DNA of 45,819 nt from Candidatus Cloacimonadota bacterium (GCA_029982875.1 JARRCD010000003.1:1-45819), one strand, 5' to 3'. Shown: positions 7,297-17,634, counted from the first letter of the stretch. The notes: a model not told the origin generated them from the letters alone. Program-made: numbers and translations.

Positions 7297-10217
7297 TTTC
7301 TAAATACGGGAGTGATCAGATCAAAAAGTTCAGCAGCTGCTTTGATATTGGCTTCATTCCCCATGATGGCGTAGTGATTTTTATCCATGATGGCCTGGAT
7401 CATTTCGGCATAGATGCGCAGGTCTTCAAGCTGAGTGCTGAGCAGTTCATCACGAATTTGTTGCCGGTCTTCCTGCGTAAATCCCGTGATAAAATCCAGA
7501 TCGGACTGCGCCCCGGAGGCTTCGGGAGTTTTAGGATAATCCATTTGTGAGATTTCACCCAGGATGTATTTATCCATTTCCCGTTTATTGCATTGGAAGC
7601 TGCGGATAAACTCTGGAACTCGGTTATAGACATCCAGAGTTTCGCGCAGATTTGGATCCCGGTATGAGTAGAAATATTGATAGCCATCCGGGGTAAAGCC
7701 TGCCGCACAACCGTATGCTCCGCCTTTAACCCGAATCTCTTTGTAGAGAAATTCGTTGCTCAGGATATTGGAGAGAACTCTCAATTTCCCGGAGTAGGAA
7801 TAACCTTTACGGAAGAAGTTCCCGCCTTTTACCACGTATTGGATTTTGATCGGGGCGGCGATACCTTCGTTGATAGCTTTAGTTTCAAATTCATCAGGCA
7901 CCGCTTCGTAAGCTTCTGGAGAGAGCTTGGAAAGCAGAGGGGCAAGATTCTTTTCGCATTGAGCCATTAGATCCGGATTTGCGGTTAGGCTAAAGACAGC
8001 GTTTGGTAGGTTGAAATAGTGCGTTTTCACCCAGTTCAGCTCACCGATTATCTGATCAATATCCTGATCCAGATTCTTCTCTAAGTCAGTGAGGAAATGC
8101 AGGTAATCAAGACCAGCGATTTTATCTTTCCAGTTATGCAATTGTGAGAAAGGAGCAAACATGCGATTGATCGTTACGGATACACCTCGCATGATCACAA
8201 ATTCTTCGGTACTGGCTTTGATCTCCCGGATCAAGCTTTTAATTCGGTTGGGGTTGTTAAACACTGTATTCTGCATGTATTCATGAGCCAGGTCAACTAA
8301 TTGGGGCATTTTAGCCGCCACTGCTTTACCGGAAAAGATGAGCTTGGGGATGATGTCATCAGGGGTTTGGTAGCTATTGATGATCTCCAAGGTAAGTTTG
8401 ATGCCGCCGGTATGATTACGGATCTCATTATCTAATTCACCATAGTTATAGTTCTCGGTATCAAGCTGTCCCAGGAGTTGAGTATAAAGCTTGATCCAGG
8501 GCAGGTCATTTTGCGTGGCATGGGCAAGATCGAAATAACTCTTGAGATATACGATGCCATTGGTTTGCAGCGGATGTTTGAGCAGGGTATAATTTGCCAA
8601 GCTCTCTTTTTCACAAGGCACGGATTCAGCTTGGGGATTTACATCATCAAGACTCAAGAGCGGGATTTTGAGCAGATCTTCTTCGCTATCCGGTTCTTCT
8701 TGCCAGGCTTTGAGTCTCAGATTTGCTTGAATCAGTTGTTTGATTTGGCTTTTGTTCATTTGCTTCTTGAGCTTGGCGAGTTTGGCTTTGAGCTCTTCCT
8801 CTTGTTTGGCAATCAAGCCCGGAACAGGTTCAAAGTGGATCTCAGAGGCATGCGTATTATGCAGGCAAAATTCTTTTAACAACTCCTCAAAAATGGGCTT
8901 TTTAAGGCCTTTACGCAAATGCTCGAGGGATTTTTCAAAAGCCAGCAGATCCAGCGGGTCACCGCCGTGATTCCAGAGCCCTAAGCATTGCAGGTTGTAA
9001 AAAAGTCCTTTGGGGAAACCTTGCAATTGTGCTTCTCGGAGGAAGAACTCTTTGGAATTGATCAAAGCTTCCACCATCTTCTTGTCAAAACCTTCTTTGA
9101 CAATGCGCTGCATTTCCTTTTTAATGAGGTTGCTCAAGGCCTCAAGATCTTCTTTTTTCACTTGTTTGCAAACGATTGTAAGGGTGGGCTGCAAAATATC
9201 ATTCAAGACATAAATCTGCGAATCCTTGCACAATCCGGATGCTCTGATAACTGCCTTGAGAGGCGAAGCTTGCGTATTCATCAAGAGATCCGCCAAGAAG
9301 GTGGCGCTAACTGCCAGATTCTCGTCGGTGATCTTGCCATAGCTATAATTCAAGGCCAGATAGTACTGCCCGTCGGGGACTTGATCATCTGCCAGGGGAT
9401 ATTGGTAAATGACCTTTTTAGCTTTGGCAAAGGGCTTCTGACAGGGGAATTCGAGCTTAATCTGGGGATCGTCAAATTCTTGCAGGTAGTCATCGTTAAG
9501 AAGCTTGAGACAAGCATCTATATCCATATCTCCATACAACCATATCTTACTGTTTGAGGGATGATAATACTTCTGATGAAAGGCCTTAAACTGCTCATGG
9601 GTCAATTCCGGAATAGCATCTGGATCACCACCGCTTTCAAAGCCGTAGGGGGTATCCGGGAATTGAGTGTGCTGACACATCCGTCCCATCAATGAATCAA
9701 TCGAGGAAAAGGCTCCTTTCATTTCATTATATACTACTCCCCGATACTTCAGCTCATCATCTTCATTAAAGAGCTCCAAATGCCATCCTTCCTGATCCAT
9801 GATCATTGGTTCATCATAGATCAGAGGTCGCAATACGGCATCCAGATATACTCGCATCAGATTCATAAAGTCTTTGTCATTTGTGGAAGCTACAGGATAG
9901 CTGGTCCAATCCGAAGAAGTCATGGCATTGATAAAGGTATTTAGGCTACCCTTGATCAATTCCATAAATGTGCCTTTGGCGGGATAGTTGCGGGAGCCAT
10001 TGAGAACAGAATGTTCCATGATGTGGGGGCATCCGGTATCGTCTTCGGGAATGGTTTTGAAGGTAATATTGAATGCTTTGTTATTATCTGAATTTGCCAG
10101 ATAGATCAATTCAGCGCCGCTTTTTTGGTGTTTATAGCGGTAGTAAGTTGCACCAAGTTCTTTGATCTCATGGCTTTGCAAAAGCTCAAACCCATGCAGA
10201 ATCGGGTTCTTTTTCAT
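7293..10217 (-). CDS. M16C (PreP-like) metallopeptidase
   Basis: 974 aa; GCPHIMEHSVLNGSRNYPAKGTFMEL (HxxEH) near N-terminus; no signal peptide. Confidence 0.93.
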   Translation of the reverse strand: MKKNPILHGFELLQSHEIKELGATYYRYKHQKSGAELIYLANSDNNKAFNITFKTIPEDDTGCPHIMEHSVLNGSRNYPAKGTFMELIKGSLNTFINAMTSSDWTSYPVASTNDKDFMNLMRVYLDAVLRPLIYDEPMIMDQEGWHLELFNEDDELKYRGVVYNEMKGAFSSIDSLMGRMCQHTQFPDTPYGFESGGDPDAIPELTHEQFKAFHQKYYHPSNSKIWLYGDMDIDACLKLLNDDYLQEFDDPQIKLEFPCQKPFAKAKKVIYQYPLADDQVPDGQYYLALNYSYGKITDENLAVSATFLADLLMNTQASPLKAVIRASGLCKDSQIYVLNDILQPTLTIVCKQVKKEDLEALSNLIKKEMQRIVKEGFDKKMVEALINSKEFFLREAQLQGFPKGLFYNLQCLGLWNHGGDPLDLLAFEKSLEHLRKGLKKPIFEELLKEFCLHNTHASEIHFEPVPGLIAKQEEELKAKLAKLKKQMNKSQIKQLIQANLRLKAWQEEPDSEEDLLKIPLLSLDDVNPQAESVPCEKESLANYTLLKHPLQTNGIVYLKSYFDLAHATQNDLPWIKLYTQLLGQLDTENYNYGELDNEIRNHTGGIKLTLEIINSYQTPDDIIPKLIFSGKAVAAKMPQLVDLAHEYMQNTVFNNPNRIKSLIREIKASTEEFVIMRGVSVTINRMFAPFSQLHNWKDKIAGLDYLHFLTDLEKNLDQDIDQIIGELNWVKTHYFNLPNAVFSLTANPDLMAQCEKNLAPLLSKLSPEAYEAVPDEFETKAINEGIAAPIKIQYVVKGGNFFRKGYSYSGKLRVLSNILSNEFLYKEIRVKGGAYGCAAGFTPDGYQYFYSYRDPNLRETLDVYNRVPEFIRSFQCNKREMDKYILGEISQMDYPKTPEASGAQSDLDFITGFTQEDRQQIRDELLSTQLEDLRIYAEMIQAIMDKNHYAIMGNEANIKAAAELFDLITPVFRK

Positions 10218-10244
10218 CTTGAATTCCTTATTATATAGTCTTAT

Positions 10245-11120
10245 TTAGATCAATTTGTAGCTCTTGAGTCCAGCGCGCAAAAGCTCACGATTTTTATCTT
10301 GCAGAGGGCATATCGGAGAGCGAAATTCGGCTTCGATCATCCCCATCATGCACAAAGCTTCTTTTGCCGGGATGGGGTTAGTCTCGATAAACATCAATTC
10401 GTTGAGCCAAGTCAGATGCCGATGTTGAGAGGCAGCCTCAGCAAAATCCTGGTTCAGACAGCTTGAGATATGCTCGCTCATCAGTTTGGGTGCTACGTTC
10501 GCGGTTACCGAGATGCATCCTTTAGCGCCAATTGCCATTAGCGGGAGATTTATAGCATCTTCGCCGCTCAGTAAAGCAAAATCATCGGGACAATCCCGGA
10601 TTATCTTGCTGGCCTGAGTCAGATTGCCGCTGGCTTCTTTGATACCGACGATATTGGGACAAGCTTTGGCTAAGGCACTAACGGTTTCGGCGGAGATATT
10701 TACCCCTGTGCGGCCCGGGACATTGTAGATCACGATCGGGATGTCCACCTGCGTCGCAATGGTGCGAAAGTATTCATACATTCCCTTTTGAGTAGGTTTG
10801 ATGTAATATGGGGTGATCACCAAAGCGGAATCAGCACCCATTTCTTTGGCTTTTTGGGTATTGACCAGACTTTGGGAAAGATTGTTGGTTCCGGTTCCGA
10901 CCATAACCGGTAGTTTGCCAGCGATTTTTTGCATAGCAAATCTTAGTAAGGCTTCTTTTTCATCTTGAGCCAAGGCGGCATTCTCAGCTGTGGTGCCCAA
11001 AAGCAAGATTCCCTGAGTGCCCTGATCCAAATGAAAGCGGATCAGGGTCTCCAAAGCGTTCCAATCTATGTTGCCGCTTTTGAAGGGCGTAACTAAAGCA
11101 ACGTATGATCCTTGTATCAT
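10245..11120 (-). CDS. dapA: 4-hydroxy-tetrahydrodipicolinate synthase
   Basis: GSYVALVTPFKSGNIDW, GTTAENAAL, VIYNVPGRTGVNIS, GIKEASGN; start 11120 chosen for GGAGGAATAATG. Confidence 0.95.
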   Translation of the reverse strand: MIQGSYVALVTPFKSGNIDWNALETLIRFHLDQGTQGILLLGTTAENAALAQDEKEALLRFAMQKIAGKLPVMVGTGTNNLSQSLVNTQKAKEMGADSALVITPYYIKPTQKGMYEYFRTIATQVDIPIVIYNVPGRTGVNISAETVSALAKACPNIVGIKEASGNLTQASKIIRDCPDDFALLSGEDAINLPLMAIGAKGCISVTANVAPKLMSEHISSCLNQDFAEAASQHRHLTWLNELMFIETNPIPAKEALCMMGMIEAEFRSPICPLQDKNRELLRAGLKSYKLI

Positions 11121-11214
11121 TATTCCTCCACGACTATGCGATATTAATTTACCTAATTTTATCAAACGAGTAACAGAGTAGATTTATGCAAGTTATCAAA
11201 ACCGCTCATTTTCG

Positions 11215-12567
11215 TCAATACAAATGATCTGTCAAGATCTGAATTAACCAATTACGGCGTTGCCGGGAAATACTATGTAAAGGCAAATCATGCCGCATGT
11301 GGATATCCTTCAATTCACTTAAAATCTTGGATGCTGGGTATTTTTGCAAGAGAGAGTGCCATACATCCTGATGTTCCTCTTTGTTCCAATATAAGTTCAG
11401 AAGATGAGCGTAATCATCCAATTGACAGATTTCATCAAAACTCAAAGTATCCGAAGATAATACTTGATAGGGAGGAAAGTCCAACCATCGGTAGTTGCGC
11501 CGACGGGCTATTTCCTGCATGGGAGTATCCGGCAAGATTTTTAAGCTGCCCAATTGCACGGCGGCCGGTTCACAGCGGCAAAGCTCATCCAAGCCACGCA
11601 GCACAGAAGCCTTGTCTTCTCCCGGAAGTCCCACAATGAGATCTGCATGTACTCGAACTTTGGTTCTCTTTTTCAAGGCCAGCAGTCCCGCTTGGGATTT
11701 TTCCCAATTTGAGTATCTGCCACAAAGCTCCAATACATCTGCATTGATGCTCTGGATGCCAATCTCGAAGCGGATTCGAGCTTCAGGCGCTTGGCTTAAG
11801 AGCTGCAAATCTTCCTCATCTAAGAGATCCGGATAGATCTCAAAGTGAAAATCGTGACTGCAATCCTTGGCGATAGCATAGCTCCAAATGGCATGAGCTA
11901 AATTGCGTTGGACATTGAAGCTACGATCGATGAATTTCAAGGTACGCGGCGCAAGACTTGACAGGGCATCCAATTCCCGATGCAACCTATCCTGCTCTGA
12001 AGTGCGGCTAAGATCAAATCTGGCTTCACTGCGCTGGTCATTGGCGGAAAGACAGTATATACAGTGATAGGGACAGCCGCGGTAGCTTTCATAATACACT
12101 AAATGTCCATTCAAAATATCCCGATCAGCGGCATGATAAGGAAAGGGTATCTGACCAAGAGGGAGGTTAGCGCCGGCTTTAGCATTACCTGGAGCTACAA
12201 AGCCATTGACTGCCAAATCCCGGAAAGCCTGTTCTCCTACTCCCAATATCACTTTGGTCTGCCGATCTTGTTCAAAATGTTCAGCTTCCGGTCCTCCGAT
12301 CACAAAGATGAGCTCGGGCAAGATCTTCTTTAGCCCCTTATGCAATTGTTGCAAATACACTCTATTCCATATGTAAGCGGAAAAACAAATAATATCAGCT
12401 TGTTGCCTGAAGATATCTTCCATCACCTGCATCAGGGGTTCCTTCAGGGTGTAGGACTTCATGATGGTAGTATAGTCCAAATCCCGAAGCATCTCTCTAA
12501 GATAGAAGTGCGCTAAATTGGAATGAGTCCAGCTGCTGTTTAACGCTGCAAAAAGTACCTTTTTCAT
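11215..12567 (-). CDS. B12-binding-domain radical SAM protein
   Basis: N-terminal cobalamin-binding-like region and CPYHCIYCLS (CxxxCxxC), FIDRSFN, HADLIVGLPGE. Confidence 0.9.
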   Translation of the reverse strand: MKKVLFAALNSSWTHSNLAHFYLREMLRDLDYTTIMKSYTLKEPLMQVMEDIFRQQADIICFSAYIWNRVYLQQLHKGLKKILPELIFVIGGPEAEHFEQDRQTKVILGVGEQAFRDLAVNGFVAPGNAKAGANLPLGQIPFPYHAADRDILNGHLVYYESYRGCPYHCIYCLSANDQRSEARFDLSRTSEQDRLHRELDALSSLAPRTLKFIDRSFNVQRNLAHAIWSYAIAKDCSHDFHFEIYPDLLDEEDLQLLSQAPEARIRFEIGIQSINADVLELCGRYSNWEKSQAGLLALKKRTKVRVHADLIVGLPGEDKASVLRGLDELCRCEPAAVQLGSLKILPDTPMQEIARRRNYRWLDFPPYQVLSSDTLSFDEICQLDDYAHLLNLYWNKEEHQDVWHSLLQKYPASKILSELKDIHMRHDLPLHSISRQRRNWLIQILTDHLY

Positions 12568-12635
12568 GACTCCCAATAAATCTATCGCCCCCCAAGAGTC
12601 AAGATAAAAGAAGTTCCTACTCCAGAATATTGCAA

Positions 12636-12668
12636 TTATCCGTTATGCGTTATCCGTTATCCGTTATC
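12636..12668. repeat. Heptamer tandem repeat (TTATCCG)n, about 4.7 copies
   Basis: TTATCCG TTATGCG TTATCCG TTATCCG TTATC in an intergenic region. Confidence 0.85.
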
Positions 12669-12750
12669 TTTGAGTGCCAGCGACACGGCATATTTATATG
12701 CATTATGCACAAGATCTAAAAGGCCGTTCCTCTGTAACTCAATTCCAAGC

Positions 12751-12780
12751 TGTACAGGCGGTCGCTGTACCGCCTGCTCA
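12751..12780. repeat. Dispersed palindromic repeat, copy 1
   Basis: tgtaCAGGCGGTcgctgtACCGCCTGctca: perfect 8-bp stem, 6-nt loop; near-identical 30-mer at 22011-22040. Confidence 0.8.
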
Positions 12781-12798
12781 TTTCGGCGAGGTGGCAAG

Positions 12799-13239
12799 TC
12801 AGGTGAAAAACTGTTTCAGTTCATCTGCGGGATTAATTTCTACAAAGCGGTGGTCATTATCAAAGCCGAAATACAATCTTAGAGTCTGATAAGGCAGATA
12901 GTTTTCGGCAATCTCCGGCCATTCGATCACAGTGATACCTGTTTCAATGAAGTCCAATATTCCCAGCTCCAGCAGTTCCTCCTCTTTCTTGAGGCGATAG
13001 AGATCAAGGTGATAGAGTGGGAAGCGTCCGCCATGGTATTCCTTAAACAGTATAAATGACGGGCTAACAATCTGCTCTGATATGCCCAGAAAAGCTCCCA
13101 AGGCTTTTACAAAGAAGGTCTTGCCGCTGCCCAATTCTCCGGCGAGGGTGATGATGGAGCCAGGTTTTAGCATTGGTCCTAGGTAATAGGCAAGATCAAT
13201 GGTATCCTGTTCTGAGTGGAGATCTATTCTTGTTGTCAT
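12799..13239 (-). CDS. tsaE: tRNA threonylcarbamoyladenosine biosynthesis ATPase TsaE
   Basis: ITLAGELGSGKTFFVKALGAFLG, SPSFILFKEYHGG..LYHLDLYRL, VIEWPEI. Confidence 0.95.
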   Translation of the reverse strand: MTTRIDLHSEQDTIDLAYYLGPMLKPGSIITLAGELGSGKTFFVKALGAFLGISEQIVSPSFILFKEYHGGRFPLYHLDLYRLKKEEELLELGILDFIETGITVIEWPEIAENYLPYQTLRLYFGFDNDHRFVEINPADELKQFFT

Positions 13240-13402
13240 GATAATACTCCTGTTTATTGAGCAAGAGTCCCAACAGCCAATTATATCTCAGGGAAGAAAA
13301 TGTAAGCTACTCTTGGGATTCACATAGCTGGTTTGTGTTACAGTCCTGTAGAAAGGATAGTCCGATGGGAGTTTGGAGGCAATAAGGAAAATGTGAGATG
13401 GC

Positions 13403-13816
13403 CTAGAATTTTCGCTTGGGATAAATGCTAAGTGTAGCGCGATGGGGTCGTTCTCCGGCATGGAGACTCCGGTTTAGGCTATCCAGTAATTTAGAACGAG
13501 TTTGTCGGACGTGAGGCGGCAGGGTAATAGCAAAAAGGGTGCTTGCCAGTTCCACATCATCCTGATCGTAGATAATCGCCAATAGATAAAGATTGAGGGT
13601 GCTATCTGTTTTGTTTTCTATGGTATATCCGAGTTCTATGTATTGCGAGCCCCAATCGTTGAAACTCAGCTCAGAGATCTCCACGTTATCCACTAAGTTT
13701 TGGTTTTGCCTTTTTTGCATCCAGATTCCAAAGCCTACTGCAATCAGGGCTATTAAGAGTACAGAGCCTTTGATCTTATGTTTTTGGGGCCATTCCATGC
13801 GCTCAAGTGCCCGCAT
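13403..13816 (-). CDS. Uncharacterised single-pass membrane/secreted protein
   Basis: TM helix (IKGSVLLIALIAVGFGIWM) then beta-rich domain; start 13816 preferred (AAGGAG upstream, avoids overlap with next gene). Confidence 0.6.
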   Translation of the reverse strand: MRALERMEWPQKHKIKGSVLLIALIAVGFGIWMQKRQNQNLVDNVEISELSFNDWGSQYIELGYTIENKTDSTLNLYLLAIIYDQDDVELASTLFAITLPPHVRQTRSKLLDSLNRSLHAGERPHRATLSIYPKRKF

Positions 13817-13827
13817 GCTTCTGCTCC

Positions 13828-15339
13828 TTAAAATGCAAACTGCCAGGCAGCAAAGACATGGTGCTTCCAATCCGGGCTCTTGAGACTGTCGATACCCATC
13901 AAAAAACTGTGGTGTGCCAAAAGCTGCATTTTCAAACTGCTATTGATTTGGTACTCATTACTGCTATCCCCTTCAAACCAATGAGCTGTAGCTTCATCAA
14001 TCTCTCCGGCGAAAGTGTCATGATAGTTTTCTTGCCAGGAGTTTCCCTTGGATCCGCGCTTGCGATAGGAGAGCTGAGTGTCCCAAAAGAAGAGCTCTTT
14101 AAAGGGGATATTGGCTTCAAAACTGAGGTCCAATACATTGGAGCCTTGAGGATAACCCAAGCCGCGCTTATCGTGAGAGTACATGGTGTGATTGGTAAAA
14201 TGGGCATAGGTATAGGGGCGCACGGCGGTAGCTTCGAGGCTCAAAAGGGCGTAAGGTGTAGGTAAGCTGATTCCTCCTTGGATAGCGTATTTGTTCCCCC
14301 ACCAAGAGCTGAAAATCTTGCTGTAGCTGAATTCATCGAGGACAAATTGAGCGTATAGCAGAGTTCCTTTGGGCCAAAAGTGATTGAATCCGGCATAGAT
14401 CATCACATTATCCCGATCCCAAAGATTGTGCTCTACGGCCCGCCAAAAGCTATTGGGTAAAAGGTAGTTCAGATCAAGACTCCGGTTGCCATAGACAATG
14501 GTCTCACCCGCAAATAATTCGGTCTTAGGGCTGGGGAAAAAACTAAGCTGATGCAGGGCGATATACTTCTGAGGGTAGTTGCGGTTATCGACATAGTCAT
14601 TGTTATATACGCTATAGGTGCTATCTGCCATCAAACTCCCGTGCAGCATGCTGAGCCGGAAAGCACCCACCTGACCCTCTGCCAGGATATAGCCATAGTC
14701 ATTGACTTGGTCGTTTAAAATTATGCTGCCGCTGATGGTATTTCCTACCTGGAATCTTCCCCGTCCGATTGCGATAGTGCCATAATCATGGTAAAAGCCA
14801 ATCTCTCCATTGAGGTTGTCAAGCTGGATATGATCATCAAAGCGTTTATAATATCCGTCGATCAAGGCATCGGTTTCAGCGGCATCCAAATCCTGATAAA
14901 AAGCGCCATTGTACCAAAATGTATCCAGGCGCAGGTGCTTGCCGGCTTTGGCATTTAAGCGCCAACCTTTGTATAGAAAACCGTAATCTCCGTTCTTGGT
15001 ATAGTCTGCTTCATATCCTGCCAGAAAGCTGAAATCTGCTGTCAAAGAGGGGGCTCGGTAGCTAAGAAGATTGTGTCTGGGATTTCCGGGTAAAAAAGCA
15101 TCCTTGAGAGCAGCTTTGAAGGCAGCAGTGCTTTCCAAGGGGTGAGTAAGGCCTTGAGCTCTAAATGAGTATTGATGCTGGGATAAATTGGGATTAGCAT
15201 CCAGTAAGCTATGTCTAACCTGAGAATGAAGCCGATTTTGGAAGGCAGAACCGTTTAATTGAGCGGCAAGCAAAAGCGGGGAGAAAGTTATCAGGATTAA
15301 AAACCGCATCCTAAGAGGTAGATTAGCTTTTTTCATCAT
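13828..15339 (-). CDS. Capsule assembly Wzi-like outer-membrane beta-barrel protein
   Basis: Signal peptide, repeated aromatic beta-strands, RPYTYAHFTNHTMYSHDKRGLGYPQGSN resembling the Wzi family motif. Confidence 0.65.
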   Translation of the reverse strand: MMKKANLPLRMRFLILITFSPLLLAAQLNGSAFQNRLHSQVRHSLLDANPNLSQHQYSFRAQGLTHPLESTAAFKAALKDAFLPGNPRHNLLSYRAPSLTADFSFLAGYEADYTKNGDYGFLYKGWRLNAKAGKHLRLDTFWYNGAFYQDLDAAETDALIDGYYKRFDDHIQLDNLNGEIGFYHDYGTIAIGRGRFQVGNTISGSIILNDQVNDYGYILAEGQVGAFRLSMLHGSLMADSTYSVYNNDYVDNRNYPQKYIALHQLSFFPSPKTELFAGETIVYGNRSLDLNYLLPNSFWRAVEHNLWDRDNVMIYAGFNHFWPKGTLLYAQFVLDEFSYSKIFSSWWGNKYAIQGGISLPTPYALLSLEATAVRPYTYAHFTNHTMYSHDKRGLGYPQGSNVLDLSFEANIPFKELFFWDTQLSYRKRGSKGNSWQENYHDTFAGEIDEATAHWFEGDSSNEYQINSSLKMQLLAHHSFLMGIDSLKSPDWKHHVFAAWQFAF

Positions 15340-16390
15340 CTTCGTGGATTCCCATATAGTGTAATCTGTGCACCATTAATTCTATTTCTTTTACGCTGGT
15401 CTTGAGTTCTCTGGCGATCTCTTTGTTGGTCCATCCGTCTGCTAACAGGCGATTCACCATTTTGCACATGGTCTCAGTATCCAGATTCAGGCTGCTTTCT
15501 TCGATGTTACTCTGGGTGGGCTTTTTCCTGCGTTTGAAGGAGCCAAAGATGAGTAAAGCCAAAATAACTAATACGGCCACAAAAAGAAAGAGCGTGAGGG
15601 CAAAATTGCGACTGGCAATATCAGCTGCGGTGGAGAGGAAATTGGGTTTCTCAACATAGATATTCGAATTGGGGATCCCGGTAATAATAGTATCCTGTGG
15701 CGCTTGAGATTCGACGATCTCTTCTTCCTCTAAAAGGGGTTCAGGCATCAGCTGGGAGGGGGTGCTTTCTTCTTGTTCTGCATTTTCTATGCTCTGTACT
15801 TGGTCCTGTGCTCCGATCAATTGCCGGGCTGCGTAGTAGTAGGAGCTGCTTGGGGGGATCAAAGCAAGTTTCTCGGCCGCACGAGAGCTTCCCCGCTTGA
15901 TGAGTAATTTACCCCAATAATATAAAATGTCATAATGCTGAGGATAGTCCAAAGCTAAGGCATGAAAGGCGGAATCAGCACTGGCCAGCCTGCCCTTATC
16001 TGCCAGGAAACGGGCAATAGCTAAGCGATCATGTTTTGTCTTACTCTGGGTAAAGAAATCGATGACCAACGCCGGAGCATCGCTTAAGCGCATTGTTTGA
16101 TAACTTAAATCTTGATTGCTTGTGATCTTCAGACCGTCTGCTGTGGCTTCGATCCGGTCCAGGAATGTTCCCGTTAGTTCATAGGCGGGAATCCTGCCAT
16201 CAAAGCCATTGATGCTAACCATAAAGCCGTCACTGTGCTTGGAAACACTGAAGTCTGTATCCTGATTAAGGTCTAATACCAACCTGCAGACTGCATTGTC
16301 ATAATCCTTGGCACGAATACCCTTTATCGATACTGCTGATAACATGCAGACACTTAGAAGAATGAGCAGTATAGTTATTCGCTTCATCAT
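15323..16390 (-). CDS. Signal peptide/AMIN-like/TPR/TM protein with C-terminal cytoplasmic HTH
   Basis: AMIN-like N-terminal domain (NAVCRLVLDLNQDTDFSVSKHSDGFMVSINGF...), TPR-like segment, TM (FALTLFLFVAVLVILALLIFG), then LLADGWTNKEIARELKTSVKEIELMVHRL helix-turn-helix. Confidence 0.6.
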   Translation of the reverse strand: MMKRITILLILLSVCMLSAVSIKGIRAKDYDNAVCRLVLDLNQDTDFSVSKHSDGFMVSINGFDGRIPAYELTGTFLDRIEATADGLKITSNQDLSYQTMRLSDAPALVIDFFTQSKTKHDRLAIARFLADKGRLASADSAFHALALDYPQHYDILYYWGKLLIKRGSSRAAEKLALIPPSSSYYYAARQLIGAQDQVQSIENAEQEESTPSQLMPEPLLEEEEIVESQAPQDTIITGIPNSNIYVEKPNFLSTAADIASRNFALTLFLFVAVLVILALLIFGSFKRRKKPTQSNIEESSLNLDTETMCKMVNRLLADGWTNKEIARELKTSVKEIELMVHRLHYMGIHEDDEKS

Positions 16391-16419
16391 ACCTCCTTGA
16401 AGTCATAGGTGAAAGCTCG

Positions 16420-17634
16420 CTACAGAACCACGGTTTGCAGTTCTGGATTTATGATTTGTGCTGTGTCCAGAGCAATTTGTAATTCTTCCTTGGTGGGGAT
16501 CACCAGAATTGTCACCGGCGAATAATCTTGCGAGATGATTCCTGTTTCCCCCCCGACCTTACGGTTCTTTTCGTGATTGATATGGATGCCTATGTTTTCC
16601 AATCTGTTGCAGATGCGCTCCCTCATTTTGATGGCGTTTTGGCCAATTCCACCGGTAAAGACGATGGCATCCACTTTGATTAGATTTGCCGCATAAGCAC
16701 CGATGTATTTACGGATACGGTAAGCGTATGTTTCTAAGGTTTCGATGGCGTCTGCATTGCCTTGTTCTGCTGCTGTTTCAATATCGCGGAGGTCACTGGA
16801 TATTCCAGAAAGACCCAAGAGTCCACTCTGTTTGTTCAGGATATTTTGCAAATCATGAAAATCAAAGCCTCTTTCCTCCAAATAGAAGATAATTGAAGGA
16901 TCGATATCTCCGCTACGGGTTCCCATCATTAGACCTTCCAACGGGGTGAAACCCATGGAAGTATCGATGGATCTTCCTTGCTGGATGGCAGTGATCGAAG
17001 CACCATTTCCCAAATGGCAGGTAATGAGATTGGTGTTTTCGGGGCTCCGCTTCAGCATTTGGAGGGCTATCCCCGCTACATAACGGTGACTGGTCCCATG
17101 AAAACCATAGCGACGAATCTTGTATTTATCATAAAACTCACGGGGAATTCCATACAAATAGGCACTGGGTGGAAGGGTCTGATGAAAAGCAGTATCAAAG
17201 ACAGCTACTTGGGGAAGATTCGGGAAGAAATGGCTTACTTCGTGAATACCGGTAAGATTGGCCGGATTGTGCAAGGGAGCCAGCTCACAATTTGCTCGGA
17301 TGGCGCTGATTACATCCTCATCGATCAAAACCGAGGCGGAATACTGCTCTCCACCATGGACTACACGATGGCCGATTCCTTGAATATCCGAAGGTTGGGA
17401 GAGCACACCCTTTTGCGGGTCCAGAAGAGCTTGCATCATAAGTTCAAAAGCTACCTTGTGATCGGGGATTTCAGTTACTTTATCGTAGCTCTTGCCTTGA
17501 GCTTGCTGGGATATCTTTCCGGCAGAAAGCCCAATACGCTCGACCAATCCTTTGCCTAAACTGCTTTGTTCGGGCATTGCAAATACTTCATACTTCAGAG
17601 AGCTACTGCCGCAATTTATAACCAGGATAATCAT
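16420..17634 (-). CDS. ackA: Acetate kinase
   Basis: VINCGSSSLKYEVF, HRVVHGGE, VFDTAFHQTLP, YGFHGTSHRYV, CHLGNGASI, TGGIGQNA. Confidence 0.98.
   Translation of the reverse strand: MIILVINCGSSSLKYEVFAMPEQSSLGKGLVERIGLSAGKISQQAQGKSYDKVTEIPDHKVAFELMMQALLDPQKGVLSQPSDIQGIGHRVVHGGEQYSASVLIDEDVISAIRANCELAPLHNPANLTGIHEVSHFFPNLPQVAVFDTAFHQTLPPSAYLYGIPREFYDKYKIRRYGFHGTSHRYVAGIALQMLKRSPENTNLITCHLGNGASITAIQQGRSIDTSMGFTPLEGLMMGTRSGDIDPSIIFYLEERGFDFHDLQNILNKQSGLLGLSGISSDLRDIETAAEQGNADAIETLETYAYRIRKYIGAYAANLIKVDAIVFTGGIGQNAIKMRERICNRLENIGIHINHEKNRKVGGETGIISQDYSPVTILVIPTKEELQIALDTAQIINPELQTVVL

Noticed and set aside
8988-9557. 189-aa plus-strand ORF opposite the M16 protease gene
   Set aside because: Antisense shadow ORF; composition follows the coding strand.
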